Positions 1-7,174 of a stretch of 64,000 nt of DNA are shown piece by piece. The notes under the pieces were generated by a model that was not told where the DNA came from, ran no database searches, and saw nothing but the letters and a program-made list of their open reading frames with translations. The stretch spans positions 1 through 64,000 of the forward strand of contig JAKIUW010000002.1 of assembly GCA_021647365.1 (NCBI GenBank), read 5' to 3'. Every line of letters starts with the position of its first letter. Position 1 is the stretch's first letter. A program made the position numbers and the translations under genes. This DNA is from Cocleimonas sp. (GTDB lineage Bacteria > Pseudomonadota > Gammaproteobacteria > Thiotrichales > Thiotrichaceae).

Positions 1-835
1 TATCAACAATAAACCAAGGGTCAACCGCAATGCAGTGCCCACCCACTCCAGGGCCGGGTTGTAATATGTTCACTCGCGGATGACGATTGGATAATTCTAT
101 TAACTCCCATACATTAATATCTAATTTGTCACAGATAAGGGATAACTCATTGGCAAAGGCAATGTTAACATCACGGAAGCTATTTTCAGTAAGTTTTGCC
201 ATTTCAGCGGTGCGGGAGTTGGTGATAATACAATCACCCTGTACGAATATTTTGTATAGTTCAACTGAGGCTTTTGAGCACTCAGGAGTAAGGCCGCCTA
301 TTACACGATCATTTTCAATCAGTTCGCGCATCACTTGACCGGGTAAAACACGCTCTGGGCAATGCGCTATTTTAATGTTTAATTTTGGATTTTTGATGTT
401 GAATGGAGGTGGGATAAGATCAGGCCGAGCTTCAGAAATCCACTCTGCCATTTTTTCGGTTGTTCCGACAGGTGATGTTGACTCTAGAATTACAAGATCA
501 CCTTCTTTTAGTACCGGTGCAATAGCTTTGGTTGCAGATTCAATATATTTAAGGTCTGGTTCATGATCACCCTTAAAAGGGGTGGGTACGGCAATTAAAA
601 ATGCATCGGCTGGCTCTGGTGTTGTGGTTGCCTTTAAATATCCCGCGCTGACAGCTGATTGCACGGCAATATCTAAATCAGGTTCTACAATATGTATTTT
701 ACCTTGATTGATTATATCAACGGCTTCTTGGTTGACATCAACACCTATCACTTTGACTTTTCGTGATGCAAAGGCTGCCGCTGTTGGTAGACCGATATAG
801 CCTAGACCAATAACAGATATTGTTTCAAATTTCAT
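1..835 (-). CDS. wecC: UDP-N-acetyl-D-mannosaminuronate dehydrogenase (WecC), C-terminus beyond window
   Basis: Reading leftwards from ATG at 833-835, the frame stays open for 278 codons to the window edge, so the 3' part is missing. The product begins MKFETISVIGLGYIGLPTAA, with the Rossmann GxGYIGLP motif, and contains LIAVPTPF, ILESTSPVGTTEKMAEW, CPERVLPGQV and the catalytic-cysteine region PGPGVGGHCIAVDPWF. These are the signatures of the NAD-dependent enzyme that oxidises UDP-ManNAc to UDP-ManNAcA. It lies 23 bp downstream of wecB, the enzyme making its substrate, so the two probably form an operon for surface polysaccharide (ECA-like or O-antigen). Identity is strong from motif order; the glycan is not determined. 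Confidence 0.95.
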   Translation of the reverse strand, partial: MKFETISVIGLGYIGLPTAAAFASRKVKVIGVDVNQEAVDIINQGKIHIVEPDLDIAVQSAVSAGYLKATTTPEPADAFLIAVPTPFKGDHEPDLKYIESATKAIAPVLKEGDLVILESTSPVGTTEKMAEWISEARPDLIPPPFNIKNPKLNIKIAHCPERVLPGQVMRELIENDRVIGGLTPECSKASVELYKIFVQGDCIITNSRTAEMAKLTENSFRDVNIAFANELSLICDKLDINVWELIELSNRHPRVNILQPGPGVGGHCIAVDPWFIVD

Positions 836-858
836 TTATGTACTTTCTCTTGTGTTCT

Positions 859-1974
859 TTAAATAAGTGTTTTGATGATTCGATCACAAGCTTTACCGTC
901 ACCGTATGGATTATGAGCTTTACTCATTTTGTCGTAGGCTTGTTCATCACTTAGAAGTATTTCAACCTCTGTAACAATTTTTTGTGTATCTGTTCCTACG
1001 AGTTTTACTGTTCCAGCTTCTACTGCTTCTGGTCGTTCAGTAGTATCTCTCATAACCAGTACAGGCTTGCCTAGTGAAGGCGCTTCTTCTTGTATGCCTC
1101 CAGAATCGGTAAGGATTATATAGGCTTTTGTCATTAAATAAATAAAAGGTAAATAATCTTGCGGTTCAATTAAGACTATATTGGGCATATCGGCAAGTAA
1201 TCTATTAACAGGTTCTTGTACATTGGGGTTTAAGTGGACAGGGTATATGATTTGCACATCATCGTGGCTGAGTGCGATTTGTCGTAACGATTCACAAATT
1301 CTCTCAAAACCACCACCAAAACTTTCTCGTCTATGACCCGTTACAAGGATAAGTCGTTTTGTATTATCCAGATAATTGTATTGTTTAGCTAAACTCGTTG
1401 CCAATGTTTGGTTGGATTGTATTTTTTCTTTCACCCATAACAATGCATCAATGACGGTATTGCCTGTAACAGTTATAGAGTTTTGGGGTATAGCTTCATT
1501 TAAAAGGTTATCTTCAGAGCCTTTTGTGGGTGCAAAGTGATACTGAGTTATGGCACTGGTTAGTTTTCTGTTGGCTTCTTCAGGCCAAGGGGAATAAATA
1601 TTTCCTGTTCTTAAGCCCGCCTCTACATGACCTACGGGTATTTGTTGGTAAAAGGCCGCAAGCGATGCCGCAAAGGTTGTGGCTGTATCACCATGAACGA
1701 GGATTATATCGGGTTTGTAATCTTCTAATACCTGTTTCAGGCCTAATAGAATATTGGTGGTTATTTCTGTTAGCCCCTGTTTGGCTTTCATGATATTTAG
1801 ATCATAATCGGGTTTTATTTCAAATAAATCCAATACTTGATCTAGCATCTCTCTGTGTTGGGCTGTTACGCATACACGAGATTCAATGGCAGGCTCTTCT
1901 GCTAATGCGTGAACAAGTGGGCACATCTTTATGGCTTCGGGGCGCGTGCCGAAGACCGTGAGTATTTTTTTCAT
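859..1974 (-). CDS. wecB: UDP-N-acetylglucosamine 2-epimerase (non-hydrolysing)
   Basis: The 371-residue cytoplasmic protein is of usual length for this family. It starts MKKILTVFGTRPEAIKMCPL and contains HVEAGLRTGN, the TGHRRESFG motif and DSGGIQEEAPSLGKPVLVMR followed by TERPEAVEAGT, all hallmarks of WecB/MnaA. It interconverts UDP-GlcNAc and UDP-ManNAc, the substrate of the WecC encoded just downstream. Its start overlaps the stop of the preceding Uma2 gene by 4 bp (ATGA), which suggests translational coupling to a gene not usually found in wec operons. Confidence 0.96.
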   Translation of the reverse strand: MKKILTVFGTRPEAIKMCPLVHALAEEPAIESRVCVTAQHREMLDQVLDLFEIKPDYDLNIMKAKQGLTEITTNILLGLKQVLEDYKPDIILVHGDTATTFAASLAAFYQQIPVGHVEAGLRTGNIYSPWPEEANRKLTSAITQYHFAPTKGSEDNLLNEAIPQNSITVTGNTVIDALLWVKEKIQSNQTLATSLAKQYNYLDNTKRLILVTGHRRESFGGGFERICESLRQIALSHDDVQIIYPVHLNPNVQEPVNRLLADMPNIVLIEPQDYLPFIYLMTKAYIILTDSGGIQEEAPSLGKPVLVMRDTTERPEAVEAGTVKLVGTDTQKIVTEVEILLSDEQAYDKMSKAHNPYGDGKACDRIIKTLI

Positions 1975-2522
1975 TGGCGCATTCTAAATTGTTTAAACAC
2001 ATTATCAAAGTTTATTTCTGCCTTACATGATGTATCTTCAAAATCATAGGTCTCTTTAGAGAAGTCACCTTGCTTAACGTATTTTCCTTCTATCAAGTGG
2101 TATAGCTTTGCTTTTAAGTCATCAGGGTAAATAATTATGTAGTAAAGAACTTTTTCTTTCTCGTAGAGTTCGAATTTAAAAACTTCGTCTCTTTTTGCTG
2201 TTGATGGGCTAATAATCTCTACAGCAATCTCAGGTGCTTTGGTGATGTATTTATCGTTGGGTTCGTCGCAGATTAAAACCACATCGGGTTTTACCACTGT
2301 ATCATTACTGATTTTCCAGTCTTCTTCCGAAAGGACCAGGCATTGTTCGCAGTTTCCTATGGATTTAACAAGTTCATAGGAAACTTTAGTTGCTAATGCT
2401 TGGTGTTTTATGATGGGTGAAGGTGTCATTGCCATAGGCATACCTTCTATTAGCTCCCACTTGCCTTCCCAAAGACAGTAATCATTATAGGTGTAATGTT
2501 CTATGGCTTTTTCAGTTGCCAT
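1971..2522 (-). CDS. Uma2 family (DUF820) putative PD-(D/E)XK endonuclease
   Basis: The start is placed at ATG 2522 (MATEKAIEHYTYNDY) because CAGGAGAAA lies just upstream; an earlier in-frame ATG at 2543 has no such site. The 183-residue product carries VVKPDVVLICDE and then EIAVEIISPSTAKRDEVFK with LYEKEKV. These are the Uma2/DUF820 core, a predicted restriction-like nuclease fold with Asp and Glu metal ligands. The biological role of the family is unsettled. The gene overlaps the 3' end of the toxin gene upstream and the wecB start downstream, so it sits in an apparent transcription unit with a toxin-antitoxin pair inside the sugar-nucleotide cluster. Confidence 0.8.
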   Translation of the reverse strand: MATEKAIEHYTYNDYCLWEGKWELIEGMPMAMTPSPIIKHQALATKVSYELVKSIGNCEQCLVLSEEDWKISNDTVVKPDVVLICDEPNDKYITKAPEIAVEIISPSTAKRDEVFKFELYEKEKVLYYIIIYPDDLKAKLYHLIEGKYVKQGDFSKETYDFEDTSCKAEINFDNVFKQFRMRQ

Positions 2523-2996
2523 GATTTTCTCCTGAGATTTCAAGAACAGAGGCTATTAGTGAAGGGTCTAAATAAACAGCACTGTTTATAATTTTTTCAA
2601 TACGAGGCTTTACCTCTTGAATTAAGCCTAATTGTTTGGCATATATCAAAATTCCAAGGGAGCCAATTATGCTAATATTATTTAGCTTGGCTATTTTTCG
2701 ACCTCTTTTATCATCAATTAGAAGCTTGTCTGCAGATAGCGTTTTATAAAGCTTCATGGCTTCGGTTTCACCTGCATCAACGTAACCATCTAGGTAGATA
2801 AAGTCATCCATGTCAACCTTTATAACCTTGCCTTGGAGATAGTTGTTGATCAATTGAGCTTCTGGCTTGTTAGATTTGATTGCCTCAGTAAAAACTTCCT
2901 CTGGTACAACCACTTTCGTGATATATCATCTAATAGTTGGAGGCTATCGCATACTGAAAGAGCGATAAGTGCAGAGGTGTCAGCAACAAGAATCAT
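2512..2996 (-). pseudogene. DUF3368 PIN-domain-like toxin, frameshifted
   Basis: ATG at 2996 opens MILVADTSALIALSVCDSL, the first strand and catalytic Asp of a PIN-like DUF3368 toxin. Near 2915-2920 this frame fails and the homologous protein continues in another frame as VVVPEEVFTEAI, then GETEAMKLYK, LLIDDKRGRKIA and IGSLGILIYAKQLGLI, which is the remainder of the domain. Adding one base between ATATCACG and AAAGTGGTT would restore a single reading frame of about 161 codons. The antitoxin is encoded 5 bp upstream. A sequencing error or a phase-variable state are alternatives to true inactivation. Confidence 0.8.
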
Positions 2997-3001
2997 AAAA
3001 C

Positions 3002-3244
3002 TTAAAGATTGTCGAGCTCTTCAATTAGCTCTTTTTTACTTATATCTATTACGGGTATTTTTTCTTTTTTGCAAGCATCGATGAATTCGTAATGATTAAG
3101 TCCTGCAAGTTGTGCAGCTTTTGATAGCGTTACTTTTGCACTTTTGAATAACTGCAAGGCATAGGATAGGCGCATTTCTTGTTCTACAGTCTGTTTTTCA
3201 CGTAATGCCATAAAGTCGTTTGGTAGTTCTACTGCTATTTGCAT
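3002..3244 (-). CDS. UPF0175 family antitoxin
   Basis: This is a small 80-residue protein (MQIAVELPNDFMALREKQTV) with the UPF0175 layout: a short N-terminal strand, a helix with EQEMRLSYALQLF, then a helix-turn-helix-like KVTLSKAAQLAGLNHYEFID and a terminal PVIDISKKELIEEL. A good ribosome site (AGGAGCG) precedes the ATG. UPF0175 proteins are the usual partners of DUF3368 toxins, and the toxin gene begins 5 bp after this stop. It is expected to neutralise the toxin and autoregulate the operon. With the partner frameshifted, it may now be an orphan. Confidence 0.85.
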   Translation of the reverse strand: MQIAVELPNDFMALREKQTVEQEMRLSYALQLFKSAKVTLSKAAQLAGLNHYEFIDACKKEKIPVIDISKKELIEELDNL

Positions 3245-3311
3245 CGGTCGCTCCTGTTGCTGTATTGCTTATGAGAGTCTATTCTAGCATGAGCCATTAT
3301 TTTATATGTAT

Positions 3312-4514
3312 TCATGAGTCACTCCCGAACAAATCTCGTGTTACAACCTTAGCTCCAATGTCTTGAAGATCATCCGACAAACGATTGGCAACGACTACAT
3401 CAGAAATCTTTTTAAATTCATTTAAGTTGGTAATCACGCGAGAGTTAAAGAAATCACTTTCATTTAACTCTGGTTCATACACTACAACTTCAATGCCTTT
3501 AGCCTTTATGCGCTTCATTATGCCTTGAATTGATGATGCTCTAAAGTTATCAGAGCCACTTTTCATAATTAAGCGATAAATGCCTACTGTTTTTGGGTTT
3601 CGCTTAATCACTAGCTCAGCAATAAAATCTTTACGTGTGCTGTTTGATTCTACAATGGCGTTAATCAGGTTGCTCGGTACATCTTCATAGTTTGCGCGTA
3701 GTTGTTTGGTGTCTTTTGGTAGGCAGTAACCTCCATAGCCGAATGATGGATTGTTGTAGTGGTTGCCAATTCTTGGGTCTAGCCCTACGCCTTCTATGAT
3801 TTGTTTTGTGTCTAGTCCTTTTATTTGTGCGTAGGTGTCTAGCTCGTTGAAGTAGGCTACGCGCATGGCTAGGTAGGTGTTTGAGAAGAGTTTTATGGCT
3901 TCTGCTTCAGTTGAGTCAGTGAAGAGTATGGGTACGCTTCGACTTCGCTCAGCGGAACTGTCTTGAATGGTGCCTTGCAATAAAAGTTGGGCGAATTGCT
4001 CTGCTTTTTCTGATTTTTCTCCCACTACGATTCTTGATGGGTGTAGGTTGTCGTAGAGTGCTTGGCCTTCTCTTAGAAATTCGGGTGAGAAGATTATGTT
4101 GTCTGTACCCAGTTCTTCTTTAATGCCTTGTGTGTAGCCTACAGGTACGGTTGATTTGATGATCATCGTGGCATCTGGGTTAATACAGATAACATCTTTT
4201 ATAACCGATTCTACTGATTTTGTATTGAAAGTGTTTGTTTCTGTATCGTAGTCTGTTGGTGTTGCTATGATGATGAAGTCTGCATCTTTATAGGCTTCTT
4301 CTTTGTTTAGGGTGGCTTTTAGGTTTAGTAATTTATTTGCTAGAAAGTCTTCTATTTCTGTGTCTGAGATAGGGGAGATTTTATTGTTAATTTGCTCAAC
4401 TTTCTTCTCATCAATATCTAAAGCAATAACTTCATTGTGCTGGGCAAGCAATACGCCGTTGGATAAGCCTACGTATCCTGTGCCTGCTATTGCTATTTTA
4501 ACTTTATTTGCCAT
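3312..4514 (-). CDS. ugd: UDP-glucose 6-dehydrogenase with in-frame repeat insertion
   Basis: The protein closely follows the E. coli-type Ugd: IAGTGYVGLSNG, SPEFLREGQALYDNLHPSRI, FTDSTEAEAIKLFSNTYLA, catalytic-cysteine segment NPSFGYGGYCLPKD (Cys near residue 264) and GIYRLIMKSGSDNFR. It oxidises UDP-glucose to UDP-glucuronate with NAD+ for surface glycans. It has 400 residues rather than about 388. About seven extra residues (part of DSSAERSRS, near residues 184-193) sit between LLQGTIQ and VPILFTDS. They are encoded by a dispersed repeat at 3935-3965. The remainder is intact, so the insertion is probably tolerated in a surface loop. Confidence 0.97.
   Translation of the reverse strand: MANKVKIAIAGTGYVGLSNGVLLAQHNEVIALDIDEKKVEQINNKISPISDTEIEDFLANKLLNLKATLNKEEAYKDADFIIIATPTDYDTETNTFNTKSVESVIKDVICINPDATMIIKSTVPVGYTQGIKEELGTDNIIFSPEFLREGQALYDNLHPSRIVVGEKSEKAEQFAQLLLQGTIQDSSAERSRSVPILFTDSTEAEAIKLFSNTYLAMRVAYFNELDTYAQIKGLDTKQIIEGVGLDPRIGNHYNNPSFGYGGYCLPKDTKQLRANYEDVPSNLINAIVESNSTRKDFIAELVIKRNPKTVGIYRLIMKSGSDNFRASSIQGIMKRIKAKGIEVVVYEPELNESDFFNSRVITNLNEFKKISDVVVANRLSDDLQDIGAKVVTRDLFGSDS
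3935..3965. repeat. CTTCGACTCCGCTCAG-type dispersed repeat inside ugd
   Basis: The core CTTCGACTTCGCTCAG and flank match the intergenic copy at 5263-5293 (CTTCGACTCCGCTCAG, then GGAGCTGTCT) and the inverted copy at 24916-24936. Here it is read in frame on the minus strand as part of DSSAERSRS in Ugd, at the position where E. coli Ugd is shorter. Confidence 0.8.
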
Positions 4515-4656
4515 GCTTATATCACTTTCATTTATCGGGACGAATTTTACGTGGATTTATTGGATTAGTGTAGTTTTATTATTTAGTGACTTACCGTTTT
4601 GTTGTTTAAACGGATAACTCAATTATGTCGCCGTTGTTTGTCTAAGTGAATAAGAG

Positions 4657-4726
4657 GCACACCCCCCCACTTTTACATGATGTTTATATATGCTTACAAA
4701 CATCATGTAAAAGTGGGGGGGTGTGC
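4657..4726. repeat. REPIN-like inverted repeat pair (C-tract family)
   Basis: Left arm GCACAC + C-tract + ACTTTTACATGATG and its exact reverse complement are separated by about 18 bp of AT-rich spacer. It lies in the gap between ugd (upstream side) and the end of the DUF523 gene. The element can fold into a hairpin of about 26 bp and is one of seven complete pairs in the window. Confidence 0.9.
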
Positions 4727-4735
4727 TTTGATAAT

Positions 4736-5236
4736 CTATGAAATCAGATACCGTTGTAACTTTTCAAGCTGATATTGGTTAAACACGCGAATTCCATTTT
4801 TCTCTAATAACGCTGTGGTAACGCCCATTCCAGATTTACGCGCACCTGAAAAACTACCATCATAAATCAGGTTACTCCCGCAAGATGGGCTTCGCTCGGT
4901 TAGAACTGCTGCGATGCAGTGATTTGCTTTTGCTAGTTGAAGTGCCTTATTTGCACCAAATACAAAAGCCTTTGTTACATCCTCCCCCACATTATTGATG
5001 ACTTGTGTATCGCTCAATAAAACAGATGCGCCATTTTTACCCACTATTTCAGCAGGTGCGCGTGGCGTTGATAATCCGCCTGCAACTTCTGGGCAAATAC
5101 TTATCAAGCGGCCTTCTTTTTTCCACTGTTGTAGCAAGGGGTGATCAATCAATAAGTCAGTGCCGTCATAACGCACTGGGTTGCCGAGTAAGCAGGCGCT
5201 TATTAAGATGTTTTGTGGTTGAGTAGGTTTATTCAT
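4736..5236 (-). CDS. DUF523 family protein
   Basis: The 166-residue product starts MNKPTQPQNILISACLLGNP. It has SACLLGNPVRYDG, ICPEVAGGLSTPRAPAEI and LTERSPSCGSN, the conserved Cys-containing motifs of DUF523 (the YbbK-type N-terminal part of some YbgA proteins). The biochemical function is not established. The frame is open further upstream to 5308, but those 24 codons are mostly the translated dispersed repeat at 5263-5293, so the later ATG at 5236 is preferred. The gene is divergent from the ClC gene. Confidence 0.85.
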   Translation of the reverse strand: MNKPTQPQNILISACLLGNPVRYDGTDLLIDHPLLQQWKKEGRLISICPEVAGGLSTPRAPAEIVGKNGASVLLSDTQVINNVGEDVTKAFVFGANKALQLAKANHCIAAVLTERSPSCGSNLIYDGSFSGARKSGMGVTTALLEKNGIRVFNQYQLEKLQRYLIS

Positions 5237-5262
5237 ACAAAAGAAAGTGCCCGTTATCCGCG

Positions 5263-5293
5263 CCCTTCGACTCCGCTCAGGGAGCTGTCTCAG
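5263..5293. repeat. CTTCGACTCCGCTCAG-type dispersed repeat, intergenic copy
   Basis: It carries the core CTTCGACTCCGCTCAG followed by GGAGCTGTCTCAG. It lies in the divergent promoter region between the DUF523 gene and the ClC gene and matches the copies in ugd (3935) and near 24916. Confidence 0.75.
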
Positions 5294-5346
5294 CAATATT
5301 AATGACATTGATTAGATGCTTCATAAATGATGTTACCATTCACACC

Positions 5347-7155
5347 ATGCAAATAAACAGCAGAGTACAAAAAATTTGGGGAAATACGCTTGAGGCTTTA
5401 CGCTTTCGTTTAGCGCGCCCAGATGCTTTGTTGATTTTGGCTTTTCTGGGTTTGCTGACGGGTTTTCTTGCGGGCGGGGTGATTGTACTTTTTCGATTTT
5501 TGGTTGAAGGAAGCCAAGATGCCTTTTTGCCCGGCAATGGATCAGAGAATTATGAAGGGCTTTCAGTGGGCATACGCTTTCTATTCCCTTTAATCAGTGG
5601 AATTTTACTGGCACTTTTATTTTATAAGTTCGCTAAAGGTATTCGTGTTTTAGGTATTGCGCGGGTGATGGAACGCATGGCGTACCACCAAGGCTATATG
5701 ACGGTGCGTGGCTTTTTTATGCAGTTTTTTGGCGCCGCCATTGCGATTATTGGTGGGCATTCGGTAGGGCGTGAAGGGCCGCATGTTTATTTAGGCGCTG
5801 CATCAGGTAGTTTATTTGGGCAGAGTTTTAAATTACCCAATAACAGTATTCGCACACTCGTTGCGAGTGGTGCTGCTGCAGGTATCGCCGCCTCATTCAA
5901 TACACCACTGGCGGGCGTTATTTTCGCGCTCGAAGTGATTATGATGGAATACACATTGGGTAGTTTTATCCCTGTGATGTTGGCAGCAGTTGCGGCTACG
6001 GGGTTATCCAACGCTGTTTTGGGTAGCGAGCCTGCCTTTATCATTCCTGATTTTGAATTTACATCCTTTGCGGAATTGCCATTTTTGCTTTTACTTGGTG
6101 TTGTTGTCGGTGCGGGTGCAGCATTGTTTAACCATATGCTTGGGCTTATTTCTCGCAAAACACAAAGCATTGAGATTTGGTGGCGCGTGATGGCGGCGGG
6201 GCTAATTGTTGCCATGATTGGTTTAATCTACCCTGAAGTTTTAGGCATTGGTTATGATTCGGTAAATAAAACATTGCTTGGTGGATTTTCAATTACCGTT
6301 TTATTGGCGCTCACATTTGCAAAATTATTGGCAACGAGCGTGAGCATAGGTTTAGGTATTCCTGGCGGCATGATTGGTCCTGCCTTCTTTATTGGTGCAA
6401 CTTTAGGCGGATTGGTTGGCTATCTCGCATCCTACTTTTTTGGCTTTGATGCCTCGCATATTGGTTTTTACGCTTTGCTCGGTATGGGTGCGATGATGGG
6501 CGCAAGCTTGCAAGCACCACTTGCCGCGCTTACAGCAATTATGGAACTCACCTATAACCCGGGGATTATCATGCCCGGTATGCTGACGATTGTTATTGCT
6601 CAACTCACTGCTAGCGAAATCTTTGGCAAGCAGTCATTATTCATTAGCATGTTGCGCTCAAACGGATTGGATTACGATATAAACCCTGTAATGCAAGTGT
6701 TGCGTGGCATTGGTGTGGCAAGTGTTTTAGATAACAATACTGCTCGATTCACCCAAACCATCAGCCATGATCATGCCACAAGTTTGATAGAAGATAGCAA
6801 TGATATTAATTGGCTTCTGCTCAACAATAAAGACGATGAACTTGTGATGCTCATGCCTATTTCGGAGCTAGCAAAATACCTGCAAATATCTATCGCCGAA
6901 GATGACGAGCAAACAGATGCGAGGGAAGAAGCGCGAAGTGACATTGACCTATTGGAAATTCCTGCCAACCGATTACAGCTTTCACCCATTTCACTGCAAG
7001 CCAACCTACAACAAGCGCATGAGAAATTTGAGCAAGGCGCTGAAGCGTTGTATGTGGTTTTTAATGAAGCACTGGGCGATGAGAACTCAAGAATCTACGG
7101 CATTATCATCGAAGACATGGTTGAGCTGGCTTACAAACCCAAATCAAAACACTAG
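5347..7155 (+). CDS. ClC family chloride channel, probably channel-type
   Basis: This is an inner-membrane protein of about 602 residues from ATG 5347; 15 codons of open frame precede it without a clear ribosome site. It has the ClC selectivity motifs GREGPHVYLGAASGS (gating Glu, near residue 140) and GIPGGMIGPAFFIGA, and hydrophobic helices to about residue 440. A soluble tail of about 150 residues follows and may be a weak CBS-like region. At NTPLAGVIFALEV the position of the E. coli proton glutamate (E203) is Val, as in channel-type ClCs, which argues against H+/Cl- exchange. Physiological role is unknown. Confidence 0.92.
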   Translation: MQINSRVQKIWGNTLEALRFRLARPDALLILAFLGLLTGFLAGGVIVLFRFLVEGSQDAFLPGNGSENYEGLSVGIRFLFPLISGILLALLFYKFAKGIRVLGIARVMERMAYHQGYMTVRGFFMQFFGAAIAIIGGHSVGREGPHVYLGAASGSLFGQSFKLPNNSIRTLVASGAAAGIAASFNTPLAGVIFALEVIMMEYTLGSFIPVMLAAVAATGLSNAVLGSEPAFIIPDFEFTSFAELPFLLLLGVVVGAGAALFNHMLGLISRKTQSIEIWWRVMAAGLIVAMIGLIYPEVLGIGYDSVNKTLLGGFSITVLLALTFAKLLATSVSIGLGIPGGMIGPAFFIGATLGGLVGYLASYFFGFDASHIGFYALLGMGAMMGASLQAPLAALTAIMELTYNPGIIMPGMLTIVIAQLTASEIFGKQSLFISMLRSNGLDYDINPVMQVLRGIGVASVLDNNTARFTQTISHDHATSLIEDSNDINWLLLNNKDDELVMLMPISELAKYLQISIAEDDEQTDAREEARSDIDLLEIPANRLQLSPISLQANLQQAHEKFEQGAEALYVVFNEALGDENSRIYGIIIEDMVELAYKPKSKH

Positions 7156-7165
7156 TTTCTAGTGT
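7149..7165 (-). terminator. Possible terminator of the VIT-domain gene
   Basis: ACACTAG-TTT-CTAGTGT forms a 7 bp stem with a 3-base loop in the 19 bp gap between convergent genes. On the minus strand it is followed by TTTTGATTT. The stem is weak and the assignment tentative. Confidence 0.4.
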
Positions 7166-7174
7166 ATGAAATGC

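Noticed and set aside
87..566. Plus-strand open frames opposite wecC
   Set aside because: They lie antisense to a clearly conserved WecC coding frame and show no family motifs.
5237..5308. N-terminal extension of the DUF523 protein
   Set aside because: These 24 codons mostly translate a dispersed repeat, and the family begins at the ATG at 5236.
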